Shown here: piece by piece, positions 44,981 through 58,534 of the stretch
Layout: each line of letters begins with the position of its first letter
Position numbering within the stretch: position 1 is the stretch's first letter
Source of the DNA: Suillus spraguei
Lineage: Eukaryota > Basidiomycota > Agaricomycetes > Boletales > Suillaceae
Reading direction: 5' to 3'
NCBI GenBank assembly: GCA_016800925.1
Contig: JABCPU010000204.1
Span: 56,265 to 120,264 of the forward strand
Length of the DNA stretch: 64,000 nt
Notes under the pieces: generated by a model
The model's database searches: none
Told to the model about the DNA's origin: nothing
The model's input: the letters and a program-made list of their open reading frames with translations, nothing else
Program-made: the position numbers and the translations under genes

Positions 44981-46766
44981 TCAGAATACCAATACGTCGA
45001 TCTGTTGCAGTTCTTCAAATTCGTCTTTCTGCCATATTTCGTCGGGAGCAGAAGGGATCGATTTCAAGTTGCGACTCACTTTCAGTAGTAGAATTCTACT
45101 TTCGTCCATCAAAGTATCGTCCACATCAAACAACTCCTCGCTAACGATCTCGCGATAAGGCAATGCAGATCCTAGCGGTTCCGTAAATGGGCAAAAAATG
45201 ATGCTCGTCAGCTTGCCATCCACAAGTCGACCACGCCAATCTGATATATCTTGTGCGTGATAATTCCGGGCGATATGTGGGTTGAAATCTCTTATGCGTA
45301 GCCGTCGGGGTTCGCGTGGCACTTCAGAGGGATTGTTGATGGGCTCAACAACACGGAAACCATAGAGTGAAGACTGCCAGTCCTCATTCTTCTCAACCCG
45401 GAACCACGTTGTATGCTGCGGCCCCCACGTTGACCAAAGCAATTTAGGACCATTCAAGGTCGGTGGGCCGTAACTCCTGGCGAATAAGCTTTCGAGTTCC
45501 AGAATGGAACTGCGCAGGATAAAGAAGCTATAGCGGTGGAAGTCGATCGTGTTCGCAATCATTTTCCCAGTGACGGAGACATGAATGGCTATGAGTTGAT
45601 CGTTCGTACTCGGGTGAAATGAGCATGAAGGTTGGTAGGACTTTCGAGAATATGGAAGCATGGTGCCAGGGATTATATTTTCGCCCGTGAATGCCTCTGT
45701 GTATGAAACGTGATTCATAAGAGAAGGTAAAGATAGTTTTGCGGTGCATTGAGGGGGCTTTGATTTATCCGCAATATAATATATCTCCACAGTCCCGCGG
45801 GAGTCAAGCACAAGGAATTTATCCTCTGCAATGAAGGAACAGTCGTTGATACCATCGTGAAACCAAAGAATGAACTGTGGTATCAATAAGCCCCTAGTCA
45901 TCTTAGCTTCTAACAGTACTTTGATTTACCTGGTAGCCATTCTTGGTTTTCCAGTCCCACATTTGCATATAGTCTCTGACCATACTCTCATTTACCGATA
46001 TATTCCATAACAGCATACTAACATAGTTCCCCATGATTTGGACGTTAACATGGCCAGTGGATTGGATTATTTCGCAGTCAATGATATCCTTGTCGAGTGC
46101 CTTCAGGGTTGGTTGCGCTGCATCAGTGTGGGGATCGTTCGTTGTCAGTGACCTCAGATAGATATCGTATGCATGAGTCCGGCTTCCAGCACAGTTTAGC
46201 CTGAGAGTGGACTGGGCAACAGACTCTAAATACTCACGGGTCTGGTGAATATGCCACCACAACAAGTAGATCTTGCGCAACACAGAAAGTAAAGTCCACT
46301 GAGGTCGTGGCGTCGACAGGGTGACTCCAGCAATGCGGATCATCGGAATCAGCCGCGGATGGCAGACGCGTAAAGTAAATGCAGTCCTCCCCAGCAGAGC
46401 CATATACACCACCCAAAAATTCAAATATAGGTCCCAACATCGTTGAGGGGAGCGTGCACTTCTGCTTGTACTCGAAGTGTTGCCATGCAGCGTCATGTTG
46501 TCTCAGTCGTCTGCGACATGTAACTGGTGGGGCATCTCTTTCGGAGGTTCCCATCGGCATCATTTGGAAATAGCCGAGGTCGATGATATATTGTAGCATC
46601 TCTGAATTGTCGATCATTACTTTCAGTGCTTTGCACGTCTATGGCGGGTGAGCATAGTGAAATGAATCCTGTGTTCGCTTACCTGTCGTACCCGCACTAG
46701 GTCGTACGCATTAAGAGGCGACAGTATAAGGTACAAAAGCTCTGGGGGGAGCTTTACCAATGTCAT
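44981..46766 (-). CDS. F-box protein (fungal)
   Basis: The start MTLVKLPPELLYLILSPL at 46766 is an F-box, completed after an intron (donor GTAAGCG at about 46680) by a segment ending MLQYIIDLGYF, as usual in agaricomycete F-box proteins. The rest is a long, divergent C-terminal region with beta-rich pieces such as TTSVDFTFCVAQDLLVVVA, HVNVQIMGNYVSMLLW, MWDWKTKNGYQ and CSFIAEDKFLVLDSRGTVEIY, suggestive of a degenerate propeller. It ends at 44981. The likely role is a substrate receptor of an SCF ubiquitin ligase; the target is unknown. Such genes are numerous and fast-evolving in mushrooms. Confidence 0.75.
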
Positions 46767-46769
46767 AGC

Positions 46770-47975
46770 CCTCACTATGTGGCCCACCAGGAATGCTAGG
46801 ACATATCACATAGAGAGGTCAAGCGCAGTGCATTGGAACCAAGAGGAGATGTTACCAGTAAGATCAGATCTACAGAGTAATACTTGAAAGTTTGTACTGT
46901 GAAAGGGGCAGGTGCAGCTCAGTAAGTTCCTTATAACGGTCTTGAAGGTGGTGAGAAAGTCCAACCTATGCTCAGAGGCCAGAAGCAAATAGAAGCTTTT
47001 GAAATTCACGCGTAGGTACGGCCCTAACCTGCCTGCTAAGTATCTAGTTCACACGCATCGGTACTAATGGGCATTAAAGGCTTCAAAGGCTTCGAGCTCG
47101 AGCCTCTACTTCAAGCTTCAAGTAGCACTTGTAACATTTGCGTATACGACCAACGCCAGTCTGCTTCTCGGCGGGAATGCTAATCACTACGCTTCTTCTG
47201 GCCAGCCACTCAAATATGCAATGGTGAAATTGACATTCTTCAAATTTTGCATTTCCGCTGGTCTTCACATGTGACATGGTATATTACCTCTTCTATGAGT
47301 AACACAGGGAGCATTGACGACCCATTCAATGAACATGGATACGATGTCCACAGTTGAACGATGTCTTGCCCACTACACATTGTCAGTGAGACACGCCGTG
47401 TGCGGGAGGAACCGCTTTGAGATTCAGGCCTTTCCAGGAAGGGGCAACGATGAGATTGGTGCAGACTGCCAGGGTAAGCAGGAATAATAGGGTTTGCAGA
47501 AGGCGAGTAGATGGAGTAGGTCAAACATGGTGTGTCTCACCAAAAGAACACGGTCGGTTCTATACATATTGGTGGGTCAATCTCGCGTGCCTCTCCGAGA
47601 TACAAGAGCACATACTAAAAGTCATTATTCTTCACCACGTAAAGTCATTCTGCTTTTGTTTAATCGAATAACGACTTATCGTGCAAAATTGTCCGAGGTT
47701 GACTACCGTTCCCGGGGGACCTGGGCTCATTCAAATAGCTGATAGCGGAAGCCGCCGGTATCATTTCGATACTTTCCACTAGAAAGGAATAAGGTGAAAA
47801 TGCGCATCCGAGACACCGAGTCCAACTGTCGTTGGTCCGCTCAGCCAAAGTAGAAGCCGTCACCGAGTCGCGTATGTTATTTGGCATTGTTTGGCAACGC
47901 CTCCGTGCTTAATTGCTGTATCTAGTCAAGTGCTACATTTCAAGTGCAGTGCCGTTCGTCTATCGCAGCTATACC
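46770..47975. other. Intergenic between divergent F-box and SNF2 genes
   Basis: About 1.2 kb with only short frames. No transposon ends or RNA genes were recognised. Confidence 0.4.
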
Positions 47976-47980
47976 CGAAG

Positions 47981-50900
47981 ATGGGTGATATATCCAAGAG
48001 CACGCCGAAGAAGACTTCGCGTATCCTAGCTGCGCTGGATTACTCCATGCTGGCTTCTTCCTCAAGTTCTTATACCACCATGCAAACATCCCAAATTCTC
48101 GGCAAGCGTAAATCAGATACCTTTACTGTGTCGCCGGCGAGGAGAGTACAAACTCCCCCAGACATTGGTTCCATGATTCATGGACCACATTCCCTATTCA
48201 ACAAGCCTGTGCATGCCAGTAAGAGGACTGCAGAATCCTGCCATTATCATCTCACGTGTCGACTGCAGCTGGCGCTTCATTACAAGGTACTTCATCCGGA
48301 GCTGGCAGATCTAAATCAAGACCCAAGAACGATATTCAAAGCAAGCTAATTACATCAGGCTTCTCTTTAAGATACGACGACGGCGCCCCCGTTGGTCGTA
48401 TTGACCAAGGAGGCCCTGATCAAGAACAGAGGTACGTTGTTGAGCACTGGAACGGCACCCGTCGCTGACCCACGTACAAGATTGGCAGAATTTGTTTATA
48501 ACTCTATTGAAAACCTCGGGGATAAGCGGTCTGTTAAGGATGCTATCCAAAACCTCGGTCTTCAGAGGTACATAGTGCAGTCAATATGACATTCGCAATA
48601 GTTGTACTGAGATCGTATAGTGACAAGGATATCCTCCCAGGTCTTGAAGTACGGCTTTTACCTCACCAGCTTATTGGCGTCAACTGGTATGAATATTATG
48701 TAGGTTTTTATGCACACATTAATTTCGGAGCGCAGGATGGTAGACCAAGAAAAAAAGTCCCCTCACAGGGGTGGTATCTTAGCGTAAGTAACTTTTGATC
48801 TTCAATCCGTGAACCTTATATATCGACTTGACTCAGAGATGAAATGGGTCTTGGTCAGTTGTTTCTGAATTTGTCAAAATACATTTGTGACGAGGAATTC
48901 TGTCTCAGGCAAGACTGTCCAAATGATTGCCACAATGGCAGTTAATTTGCCCAAGGACACCGATGCTGTGAAGACCACCCTCGTCGTTGTTCCCGCTGCG
49001 CTCCTTCAACAGGTTAGTTTGTCTTCCTTGATCGACTTTGCTCACGTTAACGTTATTGCCAGTGGAAAGAGGAAATCGAGACGAAGTCGAACGACTTGTT
49101 TACCGTTCATATACATCACGGACGGGACAAACTTTCCACCCTGATGGACGTCAGATCTAAGGATGTACGTCATTCGAATCACCATAGCTTCGCAAAGTGA
49201 CCGAGGTATCGTTAGGTCATCATTACTACATATCAAACCCTGAGTATGGAGCTCGCCATTCCAAAAGACGTTGAAGAAGGCGAGGAACTGACATATCTCG
49301 AGGACCACGGGTAGGCAACACATTATCTGCACTATGCCGACCCCTTCAGCTACCTTGCAGAGGGGTACTTGGTCGTATGAGATGGTATCGTGTAATTTTA
49401 GACGAGGCCCAATTTATTCGAAATAGGTACGTTCAACGTCATTCCATTGATTGAGTCCTTTAACACTCCGAACAGAGGAACGCATGCTAGCCGCAGTGTT
49501 GCTCTTCTCCGTTCAACTTACAGGTGGATGCTTACAGGCACGCCCGTCACGAATACACTGTATGCCCAATTTTTTTCACAGTATTTCTTACCCAATTACT
49601 CCCAGTGCTGATATATATGGACTTATTCGCTTTGGGCGTTTTCGCCCTTGGAATGACTGGGAGTCGTTTAAACAATATATTGTGCGTTCCTTCGCGTCTT
49701 GGATGTTCTGCTTCTCATCTTCGTCTAGGCCAAGGTGCAGCAAGAGGATGCGCCGCTTGCGGGTGAGTAAACCGCCCGCTCTGATGTAGTTCTTGGACTC
49801 AATCACACAGCAATGCGGGCGCAGGAGATTCTGAAGCCCCTGTTGCTCCGTCGTACAAAACAGGCTAGATTGGTAAATTGCTAATAGGATATCTTGCTCC
49901 TGTGTTTCCACTCATGAGCTATATAGGAAGGAAAGCTCATCCTTCAGCTGCCTCCGAAAAACATTGAGCTCGTGACTCTTGAATTCTCATCAGACGAGCG
50001 GCAGGTGCGTTGATTGGGTACTTTGATATTTTACATGCTCATATCCCACAGCTGTATGATGATTTCGAAAAGAAAAGTCATATTCAAATCAATCGCTTCA
50101 TCAAAAGAGGGACATTATTGAAGAAGTATGCACTCAGTTATTTCTGTGTTATATTTGCTAAATGCAGTTTCCATCTCAGCGCAACCGCTATCTTGGTACT
50201 TGCTCGCATCTGCATTCCTGTGGTCATTTTTAATACATTTCACAGGCAATGATCCTCCGGCTCCGGCAGCTGTGTTGTCATCCGAACTTAATCCTGGCAT
50301 GTCTTTTGTTCTTCGATTACATAGATGAACTGACATATCCATATCGCAGTGTCACACAGAAGAGCACGAGGACCCTTCCATACTCATGTCCGACGACAAG
50401 GCAAAGGAGTTTGCGCGAGCAATGCGAGTCATGGGGCCGGCCTGGGTCAGCGATGTGAGTGCTGTTGGTCTACCAATGGCCACTATTGAGCTATCTGCCT
50501 ACAGATCAAGAAGAGGTTTTGTTTGTTCTATCGTGTGCTAACTAAAGGAGCTAACGATTTGCTACACTCAGGTTCATGACGCGCGCGTTGGAGAGTAATC
50601 TACTCGCCTTCTCGGATGAGGAGGGCGCAGATGCAACATGCCCTGTCTGCAAAGATCGTATGTGCCCGTGTCTTGCCAATGATTGTTGCTCACACGTACG
50701 CAAAAGTGTACGTCCATAACGCTGGCCGTGTCCTTACTTGTGGCCATGAGATTTGCTTTGGTTCGTGAATTGTTATGCTGTTGTTATTTGTTTTGATCGC
50801 ATTCCTGTATCCCTAGATTGTCTGCTCATACTTTCGAACTCGCCCATTGTCCACAACGGGGAATTGTAAGATCCTAATTCCTACCCCTTCTGCTATACCT

Positions 50901-52432
50901 AACAATTACCCAGTGGTTATGGAAACGAGAAAGAAAATCTTCGTGCCGAACGCGAGTATGAAGCAGCTGTTGCAAAAGGTCACCGACCTTGTGGGTATTC
51001 CTATTTTCTTTGTCGCGCTGTACTCTCAATCATTCATGCAGGCCCTACGTGTAAAAAGATGAATGACCTGAGCCCAACCAAGGTGTTCAAGTCCATTGCA
51101 TTCGAGCCAGAGGAGGATGAAGTTGAGGAGGAAAATCGCGCTCGTAAGCGCGCGCGCCGGCTTGCGCTTGAGAAGTCCGTGCGCCAGAGCACAGCTTCAA
51201 GTGAAGAGTCATCTAACTCGGATTCGGAAATCGAAGTATCTGCGCCTTCACGCTTCAGGGGTGCAACCCCAGAACTCGACAGCTCCGACGATGATATGCC
51301 AGATTTCTCGCAGCTATTTGCGAACAGAGGAAAACTCAAGAAGAAGGGGAAGAAGGCCGAGGGGAATAAACGGTCGCGCCAGCTGTCTGACGACGTGCGT
51401 GTCATTTTTCTTTGTTGGCGCTGAGTTTGGCTATACACCGTGTACTACAGGACGAAGTAGTCGACTTGACTAAGAGTGATGTTTCAGACTGCCTTGATGG
51501 TTCCGACGTTGAGCTTGGAAAAGGAAAAGCACCCCCGAACACCGAAGAGAAGCCTGCATCGCAAGGTGCAGAGAAGGCAAATTTGGAAGATTCCGGTGCC
51601 CCTTCCCGTGCACTTATCGCTATGTGGCGAAAAGGTGATTACGATTTGGAACCAAGTACGAAGATGCTTGCTCTCATCGATTTCCTCAATTCATGGGACG
51701 CAAGCGGGGACAAGACGATATGCTATTCGCAATGTTTGTACTTTAAGCAAGTATCTTGCAAGTTATTGCTGACGTAGTATCACACAGGGACCTCGATGCT
51801 AGATCTCATGGAAACACTATTCTCGCGGTACGGGATCCGCAGCCTGCGGTACGATGGTTCCATGGACCGGATATCGCGTGATAACGTCCTTGTGGCATTC
51901 AAACGACATGATGGACCAAAGGTCATCCTCATCAGCACAAAGTGTGGTAGTGTAGGCTTGAATTTGGTCGTGGCAAATCGGATCATTAAGTGAGTCTCAC
52001 CGACTTTGAATCACTTACATTACGATTACTGACAACTATGATGATGAATAGTTTGGATCTATCCTGGAATTATGCGTCTGAATCACAAGCGTATGACCGC
52101 GTACATCGTCTGGGACAGGAAAAAGATGTTTTTGTGAAGCGACTTGTAGTCAAAAATACGATAGAGGAGCGGTGAGCTAAGCTGTTTCCCTTATTTGAAC
52201 ATTGACTGCTTCAATTTACTTACCGACTGCCTACTTTCTTCACAACAACCATGCAGAATGCTCCGCCTTCAAGAAGTCAAAACTGACCTTGCGGACGCCG
52301 CGCTCGGCGAGGGCACGGGAACGAAGTTACAGAAAATGAGCGTTAAGGAGATCAAGACTGTATGACATCACATTATCCCTCGCTGTAATTGCTGATCGCT
52401 CATTTTTGTAGTTGTTTGGGATGAAAACCTAG
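47981..52432 (+). CDS. SNF2-family DNA translocase with RING finger (ULS1/RAD5 group)
   Basis: A gene of about twenty short exons. The ATG at 47981 is the first in the frame that carries a Ser/Thr-rich N-terminus. SNF2 motifs are ordered: [11 protein letters not shown], spliced DEMGLGKTVQM (motif I), [14 protein letters not shown] (motif II, DEAQ), [13 protein letters not shown] (III) and [11 protein letters not shown]. The RING finger inserted between the helicase lobes is CPVCKD ... [13 protein letters not shown] ... PTCKK (about 50640-51060). An acidic, Ser-rich linker follows (51080-51620). The C-terminal lobe has [37 protein letters not shown] and a DRVHRLGQ motif. The end at 52432 is LFGMKT. 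The family remodels or strips proteins from chromatin and acts as an E3 or SUMO-targeted ubiquitin ligase; the RING-in-helicase layout fits ULS1 and RAD5. No frameshift was noticed. Confidence 0.9.
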
Positions 52433-52439
52433 TCCACAA

Positions 52440-55170
52440 GTCGCCTTTCTATTCTATTTCCTCCTGTGAAGTACTCTGCGCACTTGGGTGCGGGTGTAAA
52501 ACTAACGGCTAACCTTGTTATTTATCCCGCAGTCATGCTCTCCCCCTTCGTTCTCGGAGATGTGTCGTGTACATATGCATTAACTCATAACTCATAGATG
52601 ACTCTTTTTACTAGTCTAGATCTAGCCGATTCAACGCTCTATCGTGAAAGGGGCGAGAACGCCGAGCCACAGCTCCTATTACTAGTTCAGTGTTATGTAG
52701 CATACGAGCATCCATTGCTGCGCCCGTAAATACACATGGCAGTCGCACTTGTCGCCTCAGGTGGACTCGTCATACTAGGCTCGAACATGCTAGGCAGTGT
52801 TGAAGTTGGGGTGATTCAACAAAGTGGGCGATCAACTTAAAGGTGTACGGTTCAGTCGAAATTTAAAGTTAATAATTCAACCAAGAAAGAGAGGAGGAAT
52901 CACAGAGAGAACAGCGAAAACAGTTGATTGGTAGTAGTTACAGTAACGAAATGAGCCTAGTAAGCATCGAGCTAGTCCATTGAATATACGAAAACATGTA
53001 TCTACGAAGTTCAGTATTACGATGACGTGGTTCAAATTCGAGTCTGACCAGCTCCTCAGCGGCCTGCTGCAGGCACTCGTCTCATAGGATAAGAGTCTGT
53101 TAGCTGGACCAGAGGGAGGCTAGTAGAGCAGGAAAGTAGCGGTTTCAAAGCCTGCAAAAGCTCTCATCCTGAGGGCTCCCGCTACCCTACCGCTTGTACA
53201 AGTTGTACCTCTCGTTCCGTTTGAGATTGCTACTACTGAGCCTATGCTGTAAGGCGGGGTATGAGTTCAAAGGGGAAAGAGAACAGAACGAGAGAGATAA
53301 GAGATGAGCGCAGGATGATAGTGACACGGAATAGATCGACGTAGTTGGGATGTGAGTAGGACTAGACTTTCGTAGGACCATTCTGACGAGGTTTGAGTGG
53401 GGAATTCAACGTATCGGATTCTCCCCTTCGCTTCCCTTCGCCCGTGAATAGGGACGGCGCATGAGCTACTTATACTGCAAAACGGTGAGGGTCCTCGGGT
53501 ATGGATAGACCGAATGATTATGTGAAAGCAGAAGGAAGTGGCGTTGCAACTGACAAGGTAAATAGAATGGAGAGACAAAAGGGTACGAAAATTGAACGAG
53601 TGACGGTTTGAATAACGAGAGTTGCATAGCATGTGGATGGTCTGGAACATTCTTGGCTTGAAGCCGTGGTCCGGGCGTAGAGGATATACAGCCCTCACAA
53701 TGTGAATAATGTGAGTAAATAGTCTATGCAACTCTGTAACTGCAACCACTCTAGGGCGTGCCAGATGCATCAGTACTCATAACTCACTGTAAGGGTAGTG
53801 TACGGTTGGGAAGACAGGGCTGCAGGTGGGACAGAGCATTATCAGCCCTTACCCGACCACGAAACCTGTACGCCGTGAGGTTTCCGAATAAAATTGTTTC
53901 GGTAATATTGGAATTATTCGGATCCATGCGAATAGACGTCAGCATGCTAAATGAAGATTTCAAGTGAAGTGTGCATGATTAGGGAAGGCTGCAGAAAGTA
54001 TTTGATTTGCTCACCAATATTTTTTGCGCGCTAACGCGCGTCGTGCCGTCATAAAACTTCGTAGTAGGTGTGGCTCCATGTCAGCCATGCAGGAACCAGA
54101 GGCGGTTGTTGCGGCCAGTAGACCATTTGTGGGGACAAGTTGCACTCAAAGTTGAATAAAATTTCGTAGAGAATACTGAAAGTTAAAATAAAACTACATG
54201 TAGCCCCATCCGAATGTTGCTGGTTGGTTCAACTGCACAAAGAATTGGCAACGCAAAACGTCCGGCCCGGGACATTCCGCTAAGATAGGTTTCGAACTCC
54301 GCTAGGGCCGTTGAACCGCCACAATTGTAGTGAACATAGGGACGGTGATATAGGGACAGTCCAATGAATCCATTACGTACCTCGCAACCTTTCACTGCAG
54401 TGTACTATTGCAATCGCCTTGGAGCACTTCCGTAGCGACACCCTTCTCGTCATGTAACACGAGCTCTCTGCGCTGGAATATGTAAGATAAGTTCAAGTAA
54501 CAACTCGTCATCGTCATCATCGACGATCATACGCGACTCCGATTCTCACCGGCCCAAAGTCATGCTAAACAAGATTTTAGATCAACTGCCAGCTCTGAAT
54601 CTCCGACCGAACGCATCAATGGGCTACGATGGTTTCGGTCACATCTAGGTTCTGTAATATATTTGTGCCACGCAGCAACCTAACGCAGAACACGATGAAA
54701 AACGAACTGCCACCTGGACCGTTGCCGTGCCGGTTCGCCCTTCACGAGGACAGGCTGATCGCCGTGCAGGAGCACCAGATGTCAAACTCCTGTGTTACCA
54801 TCACCCGAAAGTGTCCCGCAACTACGGTGGTAGGGACTATCGGGACAATGTTTACGACAATGTCCTTGCAGTCTATCAAGCGAGTCTAGATACTACTACC
54901 TGCTGTACTGTGAAAAGGAACTTCACGAGAAGAAGACGCCGCACAAGCTGAAGGTCAAGTAAATTGAAGAATCTCAAGCTCAGTTTTCCCTAACAATGAC
55001 GACTTTTGCATTCCACAATGCGCCACTTGATCAAACTGTGGATGTGAACCCGTCTTAGGACCCTACAAAAGGCTGCCATTGCCAGTGCCCGTATCTTTAA
55101 TTCCAAAGACTCACAAGTCGTTTTATATCGCCAACATTCTTGCCAACATAATTCCAAGCTACAGGACCTC
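52440..55170. other. Gene-poor interval
   Basis: Several short frames on both strands (for example 53267-53770 minus, 54629-54889 plus) have no motifs and composition like non-coding sequence. No repeats of note. Confidence 0.4.
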
Positions 55171-55180
55171 GTAGATACAA

Positions 55181-56105
55181 ATGACCATCGGCCGTTTGCA
55201 CGCAATCCAGAACTGGGACACCGCAAGTACTTCCAGTGCGGAGTCAGATGACCTACCGTCACTGACGGACGCGGAGTGGGAGAACTTGGAAGACAGCCAA
55301 TACAGGTTGAACCCTTTGTGGCCTCAGAATATCTCGGACTCGCTCCCCCACGAACTCCAACCGTTTTTGCTGTCACGTCCGGTCCATCCTCAGCGCCCAC
55401 AAGACAACCAGACCAATCTGACTAGGCATGATCAGAAAGATGACTGCATCAGCGGAGAATCTTCACTGTTCGGGAGCGAGACAGCTCACTCTATGAGCGA
55501 AGAAACTTCCCTGTTTGAGGACGAGGAGGACCACAGTGAAGACTCTTCCCTGTTTGGGACGAGGAGGACTGCAATGAAGAGTCTTCGTTATTTGGGAACG
55601 AGGAGGACCACACTGAAGAGTCTTCCCTTTTCGGGGACTCTGATCAGACAGACCACTCCATCAACGAAGCGTCGACGCCCGCAAGTTTGCCGCAGGACCG
55701 CATGTCGTTACCTAATGTCGGGTTCCACCTCCTGTGGGGCAGTATTATGCTTGGGCGCCCTCTCATGTCGGGTTACAGCATCCTGCAGGCAGCATTATAC
55801 TTGGACGCCTTCTCATGTCGGCTACAGTCTCCTGCGGACAGCATTATCCTTGGATACCCTCTCATGTTGGACTACAGCATTTTGGGGGCCAGCATTTTGG
55901 TATGCAGTCTAGTGTTGAGTTCCAGTCTCCCCTGGGCCGCATTATCAGTGGATACCGACAAGCCAGGGGCCAGCGGCACGCCCATGATGTCACCCTCGAA
56001 CCTGACATATCCCTATGCGATAAACACCGCGTTTCCGCCAAGCACTCAATTTTATCCATCTGCCAACGCGTCCACAGCCCCACCCCTGACCACGTCATCG
56101 TTTAG
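55181..56105 (+). CDS. Unknown protein with acidic SSLFG repeats and a C-terminal coding minisatellite
   Basis: The frame starts MTIGRLHAIQNWDT and soon becomes acidic, with repeats of the form SSLFGxEEDxxxE (about 55460-55640, four copies if a 1-bp shift near 55560 is allowed). The shift is in a G-run: three Gs where the repeat pattern wants four. From about 55720 to 55950 a DNA repeat of about 51 bp (CTCATGTCGGGTTACAGCAT...) occurs four to five times, and one frame reads SHVGLQHPAGSIILG-like units. The last readable frame ends at 56105. No family is recognised. It may be a fast-evolving, intrinsically disordered protein or a non-coding repeat that happens to be open. Confidence 0.35.
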
Positions 56106-56109
56106 ACAC

Positions 56110-56925
56110 CATGCATACATACCAAGGACGGAGAAGTGAACAGAAAGCTAAGAGGATTCGAGGATTCGAAAGACGGTGTGTGACGTAGATAGGGATCTCA
56201 ATGTATATGTCGCATAAATTACTTATTCATTCCTTGAGGGGTGCTACTGTGTACACACGGTATATTCGGATCGAGGTCGTAACTATATATTGGAGAAAGA
56301 CAAGAATAAAATACAGGAAGGGTTACGATGGCAATAAACAAATAAGGAAGCTTTTGAGCATCCCTGGTACTGCCGCCACTCGATGAAACAGGCAATTAAC
56401 ACTTGTTACCTAGTCATGAATCTTAGAATAACCCATAACCCAAGAAAATTGAGTGATTGGACGAAGACCAGGAAAATGTGATCAAATGGCCAGACTACGA
56501 ATGGCAACGAAGAAAAATTTAGGTTGGATGTTAAGAACAAGGGTCGGAGAGAATAGGACGATGTGTTCAGCTGGACTCTCAAGGAAAATGTGGGGCGAGG
56601 GAATAGATGCGAAGGCTGTAGAATTGGGTCAGCCCAGGGGAGCACAGGAACGCATGCTTGCAAAATTTCATAACCGCGATGGCGAGTGATTAATGCAGAT
56701 GACAGACGTGAGTACATTGTGTAAAGAGAGCGTCGGCCTTAATCTGCACAGCTAGTGCTGAAGCTGTGAAGTGACATGATATCATACAGGGAATACGCAG
56801 CAACTACCTCCCTCCTGATTTGAATATCTATTAAACGAAACACGCTCTCCGTCTTCCGTTCCGTATTCATCCTTCTGTATACACCTCAGGTGTCTGTATT
56901 CTGAGTAAGTGATGAACTTGTATGG
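56110..56925. other. Intergenic
   Basis: Only unsupported short frames on both strands. Confidence 0.35.
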
Positions 56926-56931
56926 GATTCG

Positions 56932-58529
56932 ATGGCAAGAGCTAAAATTATCACCTATCCATTAAGTGAATACCGAACCAAAGCCTTGCCCGTGCCGAAA
57001 GATCAAAGTAAAGCACGGCATCAGAGACATCTACGCCTGCCCTGTGAACAGCGGATAATCAGCTATTCATGGGATGGGTCGTTTCGAGTCTGGGACTTGG
57101 AGAGGGGTATGCAGGTTGGAGAGGAATGGGAGGACAAAGATGATGGAGTGCAGACCGTGGCATTATCGCCGAACGGCAAGACTGTGATAACCGGAAGTAG
57201 GGATGGCGCAATCAAATTGTGGAACGTCGAAACGGGCAAGGTTATCAAGACGTTGACGGGGCATACAAAGGAAGTGTATTATGTATGCTGGAGTCCGGAT
57301 GGAAGGCGAGTGGTGAGTGCATCTGAAAATGGAACCTTCAGAGTATGGGATGTCAAGAGCGGAGAAACTATCCTTGGACCAATCCACGCAGGACGATACC
57401 TGAACACGGTTTGCTACTCACCCGATGCCAAGATGATCGCCACAGGCGAAACAAACTGAAAATCTGGGGATGCCAAGTCGGGGCGAATTGCTCAAAACAA
57501 TCGACTGTTATTGTCGGTGCATGGCATGGACCTTGAATGGAAAAACACTTTTCGCAGGATGGTTCAAGATCGACACAGCCACATGGACTATTCTGATACT
57601 AAGCGCCAAAACCTTCCCCATACCGTTTCGCTACACCCCAACGAGCGCATCCTCGCAAGTACATCATACCTGTTTCAAGACAGCGCAACTGTGGACTACT
57701 GAAAGCAATCAACTCATCGGAACACCACTTCCTCATGAAGATAATGTGCGGTCCGCGTTTTTTTCTGCAGATGGAAAGTTGCTAGTCACTAGCTGCAACG
57801 ACGGTCACCTATACACATGGGATGTTCCTGCTATCATCAAAGAAGCTGGCTTTGCATCAGATATTGTAAGTTTTAGTAATTTCATTCTCAATTGCACTGA
57901 CAGTGGATTGGTCCCCCAGGTTAACATTACACCGCGACCAGCCAAAGGTACCCGAATACCTCCAGGGTTTTTCGACGATGCACTGCGAGAGGCCACGTAT
58001 GTGATCTTCATCTATTATTCAATACTTTGACTGATACGATGTCAGCTGCGCATTCATCTATCCCAATCCCGTGGGTCCCACAACCACCCCACTCCACCAC
58101 TGCATCGACGCATCTTCAGTACCTTTTCCTCATTCTTACGCCGCTCCAAGCCACATGGAACAACTGAGCGCAACACCCGGTTTCGATCCCGACTTCAGCT
58201 GGACTTGGAACCTATCTGATGTGCTACGCAGACGAGATAGATCGGACATTGAGTTGCAAGAGGTCCCTCACACAGCAGGACAGCCCGTGCGTTTTTTTTT
58301 GTGGTTTTTTTATCGCTGACTCGTTGTCGTACAGAGAAATTATCACGCTAGAAAGAAGAAAGCTGCTAGCCCATCTCGACCTCCCAATACTCGTACCACA
58401 CAACCTAACTTAGCAACCCAGAGCGCCACGCCAACAGCAGGAACGAGTTCAAGTCCTCGTGTTACCATTTCTGGATGGCGCGCTCATCTTGTGGCTGGCT
58501 TTGCTGCGTGCCCATCAGAACACAAATGA
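56932..58529 (+). pseudogene. WD40 repeat protein, frameshifted
   Basis: This belongs to a WD40 family expanded in agaricomycetes. Clear repeats are RIISYSWDGSFRVWDLERG, VQTVALSPNGKTVITGSRDG-IKLWNVETGK, VYYVCWSPDGRRVVSASENG and LNTVCYSPDAKMIATG. Later repeats appear in other frames: LKIW, MAWTLNGKTLFAGWF, SLHPNERILAS and SAFFSADGKLLVTSCNDGHLYTWDV. The C-terminal hallmark IPPGFFDDA and a spliced, basic Ser/Pro-rich tail (NYHARKKAASPSRPPN) end at a TGA at 58527-58529. One-base shifts are needed near 57450 (a missing G), near 57481 (an extra C) and between 57620 and 57690. Either the gene is dead or the sequence has indel errors. The product would be a propeller scaffold; related genes sometimes sit in heterokaryon-incompatibility-like repertoires, which is inference here. 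Confidence 0.7.
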
Positions 58530-58534
58530 TCAAC

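Noticed and set aside
53267..53770. 167-codon minus-strand frame
   Set aside because: Composition is Ser/His/Leu-rich without domains, and no promoter or splice structure supports it.
54270..54310. tRNA B-box-like sequence GGTTTCGAACTCC
   Set aside because: No matching A-box or cloverleaf could be built around it.
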